DNA of 17,762 bases, from assembly GCA_002395525.1 (NCBI GenBank), contig DGXE01000076.1, positions 1-17,762 on the forward strand, written 5' to 3'. The stretch is from Ruminococcus sp. UBA4240. Lineage in GTDB: Bacteria; Bacillota; Clostridia; Oscillospirales; Ruminococcaceae. The notes beneath the pieces were generated by a model, which searched no databases, had not been told where the DNA came from, and saw nothing but the letters and a program-made list of their open reading frames with translations. The position numbers and the translations under genes are program-made. This document shows positions 6,605-14,156 of this stretch, piece by piece (position 1 is the first letter of the stretch; each line of letters starts with the position of its first letter).

Positions 6605-7678
6605 TCACTGATTTACTGCATACAAATTCGTTTCCCATGCGGGGATGTAGAGCTTGTGGCGAATATAGAGCCTGGCATCCGGTGCCATCTCATGTATCAT
6701 AAGGGGCAGGGCAAACATATCCTCCGCCCTGTGGTAAAGAGCACACACCACTGAGGCTCCTCCCCCGATAAGCTTTTCTGCGCCCTTCAGTGCCTTCGCC
6801 TCTGCGCCCTCCACATCCAGCTTGATAAGATCCGCACTCTCTGCAATGGAATCGGCTTTCACGGCTCTTACAGGCTTTGTGCCACTGCTGCCCCCCTCAA
6901 GGTGCGAGCCCCTTGATGACAGCTCCGAAAATTCAAGCTCCGTGTCTTCGCTCCAGGCGGCGGCATTAATAAGGGTGATGTCTTCGATGTGCCGCTCATC
7001 ACAGGTCTTCTGCAGCTTTCTGAAGCTGCGCTCATCAGGCTCTATGGCGATTATCCTGTCGTATTCCCCGCCGCAGGAGCGCAGGAAATCAAGCACAGTA
7101 TCCCCGTTGTATGCCCCCATGTCTATGTAGGTGCGGCACTGACGGAAGTTTATAAGGCTGTGGGTCTCCTCCCTGCCGGCGGTGCAGCGGTCAAGATACT
7201 TTATATCCCCGCTTATGCGGAAATTGAGCACATCCGCAAAGGTACGCCGTGAACGCTCGTCGGCCAGCATATCATAGACTGCCTGTATCTCCCTTGCGTG
7301 CTCCATGGCATATTCATAGGTGAAAAGCCCCTCCCCCACAACAGGCACGTCCGGGGCAATGAGGGTATGCCGCTTTGCTATTTCCTTTATGCGCTCGTAT
7401 ATGCTCTCGTAGCCTGCTCCGAACGCCAGCACCACGATAAAATCATCAATAAGGCTCTCTATCTGCCCGAGGGTATGTACAAGATGCCCCTTGAAGCTGT
7501 GTCCCCTTACAAAATCATCGCTGGCAAAAAAGCCCGCCACGGGGATATGATACTGCTCAAAGACCTTTAGTATCTTTTCCGCACCATTGCCCATGCCGTA
7601 TATGAAGATAGGCTCCTCTGCCATTCTCAGCCTGTCCCATGAATTCACTCTCTCTGTTATGAAATCAAGCATGGTCAT
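6605..7678 (-). CDS. FkbM-type SAM-dependent methyltransferase
   Basis: Predicted 357-residue methyltransferase of the FkbM family, which methylates hydroxyl groups of sugars or small molecules; the substrate here is unknown. Residues about 22-115 form a Rossmann-like N-terminal domain with IFIYGMGNGAEKIL, common in clostridial FkbM proteins. The catalytic domain has SAM motif I YIDMGAYNGDTVLDF (D186, G188, G192), acidic E213 in IAIEPDE and the FkbM signature IKLDVEGAEAKAL at 285-297. Longer starts exist, but I chose ATG at 7678 (MTMLDF), with GAGG six bases upstream, overlapping the previous gene by 14 bases; ATG at 7672 is possible. It is the last gene of the ten-gene operon, directly before a terminator. 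Confidence 0.88.
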   Translation of the reverse strand: MTMLDFITERVNSWDRLRMAEEPIFIYGMGNGAEKILKVFEQYHIPVAGFFASDDFVRGHSFKGHLVHTLGQIESLIDDFIVVLAFGAGYESIYERIKEIAKRHTLIAPDVPVVGEGLFTYEYAMEHAREIQAVYDMLADERSRRTFADVLNFRISGDIKYLDRCTAGREETHSLINFRQCRTYIDMGAYNGDTVLDFLRSCGGEYDRIIAIEPDERSFRKLQKTCDERHIEDITLINAAAWSEDTELEFSELSSRGSHLEGGSSGTKPVRAVKADSIAESADLIKLDVEGAEAKALKGAEKLIGGGASVVCALYHRAEDMFALPLMIHEMAPDARLYIRHKLYIPAWETNLYAVNQ

Positions 7679-8096
7679 CACCGCCCTCAAAGTCGTGGGG
7701 TTCGGGCATATCAAAGGTGTCATGGGGCATGGGTATGCCGCCGGTTATCATGTCACGCCCCCTTATGCTGTACTTGTCACGGGCTTTCTCTATCTGCTCA
7801 TCCAGCATTTTCATGAACACCCTTGGCTGCTTTATGGACTTTACCTCCATAACAGGGGTATCCTGATCCTTTGAGTTGATGACCACCGTGCCGCAGCCGA
7901 AAAGCCTCTGACCGAAGGGCAGAGTGAGCTTCTTGTCAACGATGCGGTAGATGTCTATCTCATCCTCCTCCACATTGAAAAAGCCGTGCCGTCTGATAAA
8001 CTTGTTCTCTGTGAGTATGTATCTGGTGAATGACCAGGGCCATCCGAAAATCGTCCTTTTCTTGTCGGTCCATATGTAGTCAAAATCGATCTTCAT
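7665..8096 (-). CDS. PH-domain-like (YdbS/DUF304-type) small protein
   Basis: A 143-residue cytoplasmic protein with no membrane segment. The stretch from about 12 to 90 (RTIFGWPWSFTRYILTENKFIRRHGFFNVEEDEIDIYRIVDKKLTL..FGCGTVVINSKD, with gaps) has the layout of bacterial PH domains of the bPH_2/DUF304 type. There a membrane-proximal beta barrel carries YxLTxxrlxxxxG...xxxxxIDxYRI, then GTVxxxSxD. These domains probably mediate protein assembly; the ligand is unknown. The ATG at 8096 follows AAAGGG by seven bases. It lies 19 bases after the LRR gene and overlaps the methyltransferase gene by 14, so it is in the operon. Confidence 0.72.
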   Translation of the reverse strand: MKIDFDYIWTDKKRTIFGWPWSFTRYILTENKFIRRHGFFNVEEDEIDIYRIVDKKLTLPFGQRLFGCGTVVINSKDQDTPVMEVKSIKQPRVFMKMLDEQIEKARDKYSIRGRDMITGGIPMPHDTFDMPEPHDFEGGDDHA

Positions 8097-8115
8097 AGCA
8101 ATTCCCTTTCTCCTG

Positions 8116-8814
8116 TCAGTTAATGGCTGTTATGCCTGCCTCTGCAAGTTCTTCTGCTGTCTGCTCATCCGCACCGTACACCACTGTAAGTGCGGGCATA
8201 TCAAAAAGCGGTGACATATCCTCAATATCAAGCCCCTCAATATGGAGCACGGACAGCTCCCCAAGCTCTGTAAGGGGGGATATGTCGGTGATTTCCGTGT
8301 ATGATATGTCAAGCTCCCTTAGCCCTTTGAGGGTGGCTATCACATTGCAGTCGGACACGGCACATCGGGATATATCCAGCTTGTTGATGCCAAGCCCCTC
8401 GATGTAGGAGATATCCTCCACATCGGTGCAGTCCCCATACTGCTCTTTTATCATGGCTTCTATCTGTGCCTTTGCCTCCGGCGGTGCATCATCCTTTACA
8501 GTGCCCCGCATCGCCTCCCTGAAGGGGGTTATCTTCAACTCCTCCAGGCGGGTAAAGTCTTTAAGGTGCTCCACTCCGTCCTCATACATGAGGGTAAGCT
8601 CCACGCTGCGGTCTGATAGGGAGTAGGTGGTGCTGTCTATGACCACATACTGCCTGTCGAACGCCCCTGCCAGCGTCTTTGCAGCAAGGAAAAACAGGAG
8701 CAGCCCCGCCATGATGGCCACGGCTGTGAGCAGCCGCCTTTTTGTCCCCCCGGGGACGGTGTCTCCCCCATCCCCTGCGGGAACGTGGGAAAAATCTTCA
8801 TTGTTTTCTTTCAT
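8116..8814 (-). CDS. Membrane-anchored leucine-rich-repeat protein
   Basis: A 232-residue protein with a short charged N-terminus, one hydrophobic segment at about 28-51 (RRLLTAVAIMAGLLLFFLAA) and no lipobox. A single-pass protein with its C-terminal domain outside is most likely. Residues about 135-215 contain short LRR units of the internalin type: INKLDISRCAVSDCNVIATLKGLRE (partial), LDISYTEITDISPLTELGE, LSVLHIEGLDIEDMSPLFD, LTVVYGADE. That makes about three to four repeats, enough for a small binding surface only. The ATG at 8814 has AGGGAAAG upstream and overlaps the radical SAM gene by 17 bases. Function not recognised. Confidence 0.75.
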   Translation of the reverse strand: MKENNEDFSHVPAGDGGDTVPGGTKRRLLTAVAIMAGLLLFFLAAKTLAGAFDRQYVVIDSTTYSLSDRSVELTLMYEDGVEHLKDFTRLEELKITPFREAMRGTVKDDAPPEAKAQIEAMIKEQYGDCTDVEDISYIEGLGINKLDISRCAVSDCNVIATLKGLRELDISYTEITDISPLTELGELSVLHIEGLDIEDMSPLFDMPALTVVYGADEQTAEELAEAGITAIN

Positions 8815-9745
8815 TGTGCTTCTTTCCCTGCCAGGTGTCTTCCCTTGCCATGAGCTTGTCTATTTCGTTTAGCACCTGCATTTTTTTAAGGCTCCACAAG
8901 GGGGCTATGACCTCGCTCCATGCTCCGTCCCCTGTGAGCCGCTCAATGACGAACTCCGGCGGCAGCACCTCCAGCTGTGACACCACCGTGCGCACATAGT
9001 CATCACGGGTCATGGCACAGAATGCGCCCCTTTCGTACTCCGCCGCAAGCCTTGTGCCCCTCAGTATGTGCAGCAGGTGTATCTTCACGCTGTGCAGGGG
9101 AAGTGCTGCTATAAATCGGGCGGTATCGATCATCATATCAAGGGTCTCCCCGGGGAGGCCGTTGATGATATGGGCGCATATGTTTATGCCGTGGGCAGAA
9201 AGCCTTTGTACGGCATCGGTGAAGTCTGCGCAGGTGTGGCAGCGGTTGAGCTTTGCGGCTGTTTCGTCGTGTATGGTCTGGAGCCCCAGCTCCACCACCA
9301 GATAGGTGCGCTGTGAAAGCTGCGCCAGAAACTCCTCCATATCCGTGGGTATGCAGTCGGGGCGTGTGGATATGCTTATCCCCACAACATCAGGCAGGGA
9401 CAGTGCCTCATCCGTGAGCCGCCGCAGCTTTTCCACGGTGCAGTAGGTATTGGAGTTGGCCTGGAAATAGGCGATGTACATACCCCGTCCCCACTTTTTC
9501 TCCTCCACAGCCCGAATGCCTTCAAACTGCTCCCTTATGCTCTTTGCAGGGTCGCCCCCGAATCGGGAGCTGCCCGCCTTGCAGAAGGCGCAGCCCCCTG
9601 TGCCCTTGGTGCCGTCGATATTGGGGCAGGTCATATCCCCGTTGAGGGATATCTTCATCACCCGGCAACCAAAGCGCTTTCTGAGATAATAGCTCTGGGT
9701 ATGGTAGCGCTTGTTGCTGTCGGTATAGGGGAAGGGATTATCCAC
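8798..9745 (-). CDS. YhcC-like radical SAM protein (TIGR01212 type)
   Basis: A 315-residue radical SAM enzyme of the YhcC group; the reaction is not established. The N-terminus NPFPYTDSNKRYHTQSYYLRKRFG and the cluster-binding motif C40-x11-C52-x2-C55 (CPNIDGTKGTGGCAFC) are typical. So are YFQANSNTYCTVEKLR, STRPDC, ELGLQTIHDETA and HIINGLPGET. The start is GTG at 9745, chosen because family members begin with N/D-NPFPY; no strong ribosome site is visible, and it overlaps the pseudouridine synthase gene by eight bases, so translational coupling is likely. The neighbours are inside one operon. Confidence 0.9.
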   Translation of the reverse strand: MDNPFPYTDSNKRYHTQSYYLRKRFGCRVMKISLNGDMTCPNIDGTKGTGGCAFCKAGSSRFGGDPAKSIREQFEGIRAVEEKKWGRGMYIAYFQANSNTYCTVEKLRRLTDEALSLPDVVGISISTRPDCIPTDMEEFLAQLSQRTYLVVELGLQTIHDETAAKLNRCHTCADFTDAVQRLSAHGINICAHIINGLPGETLDMMIDTARFIAALPLHSVKIHLLHILRGTRLAAEYERGAFCAMTRDDYVRTVVSQLEVLPPEFVIERLTGDGAWSEVIAPLWSLKKMQVLNEIDKLMAREDTWQGKKHNERKQ

Positions 9746-10481
9746 GGCGTTTAGGCTTGTCAGCAGTGTGGCTGTTTTTCAGTGCCCTTATCTCCTCCGG
9801 GGTAAGCTCCCTCCATGTGCCGGGCTTTAGCATACCCAGCTTCACAGGTCCCACGGACACACGCTTTAAGCGTGCAACCTCAAGACCTACTGCCTCACAC
9901 ATACGCCTTACCTGGCGGTTGCGCCCCTCGTGAATGGTGATCCTGAACACGCTGCGCTCCTTGGTGGCAAGCTCCACCTCCACCGTGGCGGGGGAGGTCA
10001 TTTTGCCGTCAAGCTCTATCCCCTGGGACATCTGCGCCAGCTGTTCATCTGTGACGATGGAGGGCACAGTCACCCTGTATGTCTTGCTCACATTTCTGGA
10101 GGGGTGCATGATAAGATTGGCAAAGTCACCGTCATTGGTAAACAGCAGCAGCCCCTCGCTGTTGCGGTCAAGCCGCCCCACCGGGTACACCCTTTCCTCA
10201 ATCCCTGTAAGCAGGTCGGTGACACACCGCCTGTCAAGCTCGTCGGACATGGTGGTGACATATCCTCTGGGCTTGTTGAGCATGATATACAGCTTTTTCC
10301 GCCTTTTTGGACGGAATATCCGCTCTCCGTCAACGGCTATTATGTCCCTGTCACCGGCCTTGTCTCCCAGCTTGACGGGGCGGCCGTTTTTGGTGACCTT
10401 TCCCGCCTTTATCAGCTCCTCCGCCTTGCGTCTGGAGCAGTAGCCGCTTTCGGACAGTATCTTTTGCAGTCTCTCTTCCAT
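9738..10481 (-). CDS. RsuA/RluB-type rRNA pseudouridine synthase
   Basis: Converts a specific uridine in ribosomal RNA to pseudouridine. The 247-residue protein has an N-terminal S4 RNA-binding domain (ERLQKILSESGYCSRRKAEELI, residues 3-24) and a catalytic domain with YIMLNKPRGYVTT at about 65-77. The active-site motif GRLDRNSEGLLLFTND has D105 as the expected catalytic aspartate, and later come KTYRVTV and HEGRNRQVRRM. The basic C-terminal tail (KPKRRG) is usual. The start ATG shares one base with the gerW stop (TAATG). The RluB-like call (23S rRNA) is favoured in this Firmicutes neighbourhood, but RsuA/RluE cannot be excluded by eye. Confidence 0.92.
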   Translation of the reverse strand: MEERLQKILSESGYCSRRKAEELIKAGKVTKNGRPVKLGDKAGDRDIIAVDGERIFRPKRRKKLYIMLNKPRGYVTTMSDELDRRCVTDLLTGIEERVYPVGRLDRNSEGLLLFTNDGDFANLIMHPSRNVSKTYRVTVPSIVTDEQLAQMSQGIELDGKMTSPATVEVELATKERSVFRITIHEGRNRQVRRMCEAVGLEVARLKRVSVGPVKLGMLKPGTWRELTPEEIRALKNSHTADKPKRRG

Positions 10482-10963
10482 TATTCTGCGGGCTCCTCAG
10501 CCTTGTCAGCGGTGACAGCCGCCTTCTCGGGGCTTTCCTCCGCCTGCTTTATCTCACCCTTGACCGTTACGGTATCAGCGGGGGAGGATTTCTTCACATC
10601 CTTCTTGAAAAGGCCTGATATCTTGCTGAACACCTCAGGCACCATATCCACCATGGCGGAGGTGTTGTCATACTTCATGTTTATCTGCAGCAGCTCTACC
10701 TTGCCGCCTGATATCACAAGAAATCCTAAGGGGCTTATGGTTATGCCCGCACCTGTGCCGCCGCCGAAGAACTCCTTGTTCTCCTTTGTGGGCAGATCCG
10801 AGCCGCCCCCTGCAAAGCCGTATACCACCTTGGACACGGGGATGACCGTCACGCCCCCATCAAGCTTTACGGGAGTGCCCATAACTGTGTTTGCATCTGC
10901 CATCTCATGGATCTTATCCATGGAGGCTGCCACAAGTTCCTTTACCTTGGTCTCTTCGCTCAT
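10481..10963 (-). CDS. GerW/YtfJ family sporulation-associated protein
   Basis: A 160-residue protein of the YtfJ (GerW) family, which in Bacillus is made in sporulating cells and needed for normal germination; molecular role unknown. It shows the family core MDKIHEMADANTVMGTP, then GVTVIPVSKVVYGFAGGGSD, a glycine-rich EFFGGGTGAGITISPLGFLVI, and VELLQI. The C-terminal third (from about residue 125) is a charged Ala/Glu/Lys tail not conserved in the family. The ATG at 10963 overlaps the DUF2953 stop as ATGA. This is the usual position, downstream of scpB and DUF2953. Its presence suggests a spore former or a recent relative of one. Confidence 0.88.
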   Translation of the reverse strand: MSEETKVKELVAASMDKIHEMADANTVMGTPVKLDGGVTVIPVSKVVYGFAGGGSDLPTKENKEFFGGGTGAGITISPLGFLVISGGKVELLQINMKYDNTSAMVDMVPEVFSKISGLFKKDVKKSSPADTVTVKGEIKQAEESPEKAAVTADKAEEPAE

Positions 10964-11877
10964 TGGTTTTTACCTTCCTTTTTTAAAAATGTATCTGTGA
11001 TTATCTTGTATTTTTTCAAGCCAAACAGGAATTTGAACACCAGCACCGCCACATAGTTGGTAAGGCTGGCAGGGCGCAGCTTTACCCACACCTCTCCGTC
11101 GTAGACGGATTTTTCCGAGGGGGTGTCGTAAAGGCAGTCTATGGTGACGCTCTTCACATCAAGCCTTGTGATACCCTTTATCCCTGCTATGACATTGTAT
11201 GCGGCAGTATTCAGCGCCCCGTAGGTGACAGCAGCCTTGAAGGGATCCTCATCTGCGGCTGTAAAGTCGAGAACGAGCCCTGTGCCGTATATCTTCTTCA
11301 GAAAGCGTATGGTAGGCGCCTTGATAAGATCCACCGCTGCCAGCACCGCATCCTTCTTCTGTGAAAGGCTGTCAAGCAGTGCGATAAATCTGTCCGCCAG
11401 GTGGGGCTTTGCCTTTTTTGGCTTGTCAGAACGGACTTCCTCTTTTTCGGGCTTTTCTTCCCCAGCAGCAGCTGTATCGGGCTTTTCAGCCGTTTCCTCC
11501 GCTGTCTCCTCCGGCTTTTGTGTCTCCTCTGGCTTTTCCTGCGGCTCCTCAGCTGTTTCCTCCGGCTTTGTGTCGGGAGGGGTGTCCTCAACGGTGCTGT
11601 CCCCGGTCACGGTGTCCTGGGGGGGAGGCTCCTCAGCCTTTTCCTCATCGTCGAAGAATATCTCATCCTCATCGGAAAAGTCATCCGTATCCTCCTCATC
11701 CTCAGAGCCCTTTCCGATGGCTTTCAGGTCTATCCGCTTGCTGAAGGGCTTTAGCCACAGATAGGATGCCTCTATGAATATCACCTTGTCATAGAACGAC
11801 AAAAAAACCTTTGCGGGGATGTTCAGCAGCACTGTTATTATCAGCACCACTGCCCCTATGATGCATAAGGCGATCAC
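10960..11877 (-). CDS. DUF2953 domain membrane protein with an acidic low-complexity linker
   Basis: A 305-residue protein with an N-terminal membrane segment (about residues 2-28, IALCIIGAVVLIITVLLNIP) and a C-terminal DUF2953-like domain. Its family features include TGLVLDFTAADEDPFKAAVTYGALNTAAYNVI and a closing hydrophobic stretch ending LFGLKKYKI. Between them, residues about 55-155 are low complexity, rich in Glu, Pro, Thr and Asp with repeated PEETAEE/KPEET units. The start is GTG at 11877 overlapping the ScpB stop (GTGA). The family is usually encoded between scpB and ytfJ in Clostridia and is suspected to act in sporulation, but no reaction is known. Confidence 0.85.
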   Translation of the reverse strand: MIALCIIGAVVLIITVLLNIPAKVFLSFYDKVIFIEASYLWLKPFSKRIDLKAIGKGSEDEEDTDDFSDEDEIFFDDEEKAEEPPPQDTVTGDSTVEDTPPDTKPEETAEEPQEKPEETQKPEETAEETAEKPDTAAAGEEKPEKEEVRSDKPKKAKPHLADRFIALLDSLSQKKDAVLAAVDLIKAPTIRFLKKIYGTGLVLDFTAADEDPFKAAVTYGALNTAAYNVIAGIKGITRLDVKSVTIDCLYDTPSEKSVYDGEVWVKLRPASLTNYVAVLVFKFLFGLKKYKIITDTFLKKEGKNQ

Positions 11878-12461
11878 ATATCATCACCGCCTTTGCCGTC
11901 CTGTATGTCCTCATCCGCTCCCCCATCCTGTGCGAAGCTTGCGGCATCCGCCCTTGTGGGAAGGGGGGGCAGTTCATCAAGGCTCTTTATGTCAAAGCAG
12001 CGCAGGAATGTGTCCGTAGTGCGGTAGGCAATGGGCTTTCCCGGAAGATCCAGTCTGCCTGCCTCCTCCACGAGCCCCTTTGCAACAAGGGAGTTCACCA
12101 CACCTGAGCTGTCAACGCCCCTGATATGCTCCACAAAGCTCTTGGTCACAGGCTGGTTGTAGGCTATTATGGTAAGCGCCTCCATGGCAGGGGCGGACAG
12201 AGGTGCGTTTTTCTTCTCCCTGACTGCCGCCTGCACCACTGCAGCGTATTCCTTTTTCACAGCAAGCTGATAGCGGCCGCCCAGTACGATCACAGCAAGG
12301 GAACTGCTGTTGTCCGTATAGCATTCGTTGAGCTTGTCCGCAAGCTGCGGCACAGCCCCCTTGTCTATCTGCAGCAGGTCGGCTATTTTCAGGGGATCAA
12401 CAGGATCCCCGCTTGCAAACAGCAGAGCCTCCAGCTCCGCCGCCTTGTCTGTCAATGTCAT
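11874..12461 (-). CDS. scpB: Segregation and condensation protein B
   Basis: ScpB is the winged-helix kleisin-associated subunit of the SMC-ScpAB complex that compacts and segregates the chromosome. The 195-residue protein starts AAELEALLFASGDPVDPLKIADLLQ. It carries the conserved second winged-helix region ALTIIAYNQPVTKSFVEHIRGVDSSGVVNSL (about residues 96-126), followed by LVEEAGRLDLPGKPIAYRTTDTFLRCF. The ATG at 12461 follows AAGGA by eight bases, only five bases after the scpA stop. The acidic C-terminal tail is variable in the family. Confidence 0.95.
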   Translation of the reverse strand: MTLTDKAAELEALLFASGDPVDPLKIADLLQIDKGAVPQLADKLNECYTDNSSSLAVIVLGGRYQLAVKKEYAAVVQAAVREKKNAPLSAPAMEALTIIAYNQPVTKSFVEHIRGVDSSGVVNSLVAKGLVEEAGRLDLPGKPIAYRTTDTFLRCFDIKSLDELPPLPTRADAASFAQDGGADEDIQDGKGGDDM

Positions 12462-12466
12462 GATAT

Positions 12467-13249
12467 CTATCCTTGTTCACTTGCGTTAAGCGTTTCTGAA
12501 GTATCGCTTTCCTCCGCCCCGTCGCTGTCAAAGTCGGAGAATATGTCTTCACTGTATTCACTGTTGCTGAAGGTTATGCGAGTGTTGTCCTCATTGAGCA
12601 GTATCCGTCCGTTCCGGGTAAGCTCCAGCACCGCCAGAAAAGCTGCCACCCGCTCGGATCTGTCGGTCATATCCGAAAAAATGTCCTTTAATGTACATTC
12701 CCCTGTCTGATACAGGTTTTTCAGGATATACACCATTTTCGTGGTGACAGATACGAACCGCTTGGACACGATGACCTGAAAGGGTGCCGTGTTTATCTTG
12801 CTGCCCTTTGCCTTTCTGCCAAGGGCACCGTAGGCAGCAAGGAGCTCTGCTGTGCTGTGACGCAGGGAGTAGGGCTCGGCTGTGTCTATTTTAAGCGGCT
12901 CCCTCACGCAGTAGGGTGTGTCTGTGTACATCCCCGAAAGGGCTGCCGCACACAGCTTTATGGCAGAATACTCTATGAGCCTGCCCTCCAGCTCCTTTTT
13001 CAGCTTTTCCCCTTCCTCACGCTGGGGCAGCAGGGACACGGTCTTGATGTAGATGAGCCGTGCCGCCATTTCAAGGAATTCCCCTGCATACTCCATGTCG
13101 TCGGATATGTCGGTTATGTATTCAAGATACTGATCCACCAGTGAGGAAATGGGGATGTCGTTGATATTCAGCTTATGCTTTGAGATAAGGTGCAAAAGCA
13201 GATCCAGAGGCCCCTCGAACACATCCAGCTTGTAACGGATCTCAGCCAT
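12467..13249 (-). CDS. scpA: Segregation and condensation protein A (kleisin)
   Basis: ScpA is the kleisin that bridges the SMC heads. The 260-residue protein begins MAEIRYKLDVFEGPLDLLLHLISKHKLNINDIPISSLVDQYLEYI, the family signature. It has the AGEFLEMAARLIYIKTVSLLP helix region and a C-terminal winged helix (about 175-235) that contacts SMC. An upstream in-frame extension exists, but I chose ATG at 13249. This ATG overlaps the protease stop by one base (TAATG), and homologs start there. The last roughly 25 residues are acidic and serine-rich. Confidence 0.95.
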   Translation of the reverse strand: MAEIRYKLDVFEGPLDLLLHLISKHKLNINDIPISSLVDQYLEYITDISDDMEYAGEFLEMAARLIYIKTVSLLPQREEGEKLKKELEGRLIEYSAIKLCAAALSGMYTDTPYCVREPLKIDTAEPYSLRHSTAELLAAYGALGRKAKGSKINTAPFQVIVSKRFVSVTTKMVYILKNLYQTGECTLKDIFSDMTDRSERVAAFLAVLELTRNGRILLNEDNTRITFSNSEYSEDIFSDFDSDGAEESDTSETLNASEQG

Positions 13250-13917
13250 TATTTCATCAGCTTCCCCAGAAGCAGATTCACCCACCCTGTGAGAAAGTCC
13301 ATAACGTTGAATATGCCGTCCTCTATGACCTGCAGGGGACCGTTCAGGATCCCGGTGTAGATGAGTATAAGCACCGCTATGATGATGAACTGCTCGTAAC
13401 GCATTATCTTGAAATATATCCTTTCGGGGATGACTGCCCCGAATATCTTCGCTCCGTCAAGGGGCGGTATGGGGATAAAGTTGAACACCGCCAGTGAGAT
13501 GTTCAGCACCACCACCAGGTAGAACACTATGGTAAGGTAGTAGGACAGGGACACATCAGATGAATAATAGACAGTGAAGAGCACTACCTTGTACACGATC
13601 ATGGCAAGGAATGCCAGCAGAAGATTGGATGCAGGCCCCGCCAGTGCGGTGAGCGCCATGTCCCTCTTGGGGTGCTTGAAGTTGTTGGGGTTGACGGAAA
13701 CGGGCTTCCCCCAGCCAAAGCCCACGAACACCAGCATGATCGAGCCCCACAGTGTCAGATGGGCAAAGGGGTTCAGGGTTATGCGCCCCTGATTGCGGGG
13801 TGTGGGATCCCCCAGCTTGTCCGCTGTCAGTGCATGGGCGCACTCATGGACAGGGATGCAGGTAAAGAGCACTAAAAGACTGATGAGCGTCTTGAAAATA
13901 AAATCGGTCAAGTCCAT
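13249..13917 (-). CDS. Site-2 protease family (M50) membrane metalloprotease
   Basis: A 222-residue intramembrane zinc protease. The zinc motif HECAH (H24-E25-H28) sits in the first transmembrane helix. Membrane segments follow at about 55-70, 92-120, 126-150 and 175-195. The third zinc ligand lies in NFIPIPPLDGAKIFG (D154). It resembles the short M50 proteins encoded before scpA in many Firmicutes rather than RseP (no PDZ domain). Substrate unknown. A GTG start at 13926 is open, but its ribosome site would touch the codon. ATG at 13917 has AAAGG eight bases upstream and is preferred. It is the first gene of the ten-gene operon. Confidence 0.92.
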   Translation of the reverse strand: MDLTDFIFKTLISLLVLFTCIPVHECAHALTADKLGDPTPRNQGRITLNPFAHLTLWGSIMLVFVGFGWGKPVSVNPNNFKHPKRDMALTALAGPASNLLLAFLAMIVYKVVLFTVYYSSDVSLSYYLTIVFYLVVVLNISLAVFNFIPIPPLDGAKIFGAVIPERIYFKIMRYEQFIIIAVLILIYTGILNGPLQVIEDGIFNVMDFLTGWVNLLLGKLMK

Positions 13918-13952
13918 TCGATTCACCTTTCAGCAATAAAGTACACACAGAA

Positions 13953-13981
13953 ATTATACCACATTGAAATGATAAATTCAA
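13953..13981 (-). promoter_or_regulatory. Promoter of the site-2 protease/scpAB operon
   Basis: TTGAAT (13981-13976) and TATAAT (13958-13953) on the minus strand have a 17-base spacer, with the ATG about 36 bases past the -10. Just upstream of the -35 lie two direct copies of TAATGCAA (plus strand, 13986-13993 and 13997-14004), 11 bases apart. These could be a regulator site. Confidence 0.78.
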
Positions 13982-14077
13982 GGGGTAATGCAAATTTAAT
14001 GCAATTCCAATCCCCGGGGCGGGCAGAGGGCGGCGTATACAGCCTGTGGCTCTTAACAATTTTTAATTTAATTTTAT

Positions 14078-14106
14078 TTGACAAGAGTATGAATATATGG
14101 TAGAAT
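14078..14106 (+). promoter_or_regulatory. Promoter of the flotillin gene
   Basis: TTGACA (14078-14083) and TAGAAT (14101-14106) are separated by 17 bases. An AT-rich tract resembling an UP element precedes the -35. It faces away from the operon promoter at 13953-13981; the 94 bases between the two -35 boxes include a short GC-rich patch (about 14012-14034). Confidence 0.82.
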
Positions 14107-14156
14107 ACCTTCAATGGGTACACAAGGTGCCCAAAAATAAGAAATGAGGGGTTTAT

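Noticed and set aside
9930..11000. A 356-codon plus-strand frame opposite the pseudouridine synthase and gerW-like genes.
   Set aside because: Antisense shadow; the minus-strand genes have clear families, overlapping stop/start codons and ribosome sites.
11225..11764. Long plus-strand frames opposite the DUF2953 gene (up to 179 codons, Ser-rich or Pro-rich).
   Set aside because: They are antisense to the E/P/T-rich linker. Its biased composition keeps other frames open, and they lack promoters and recognisable domains.
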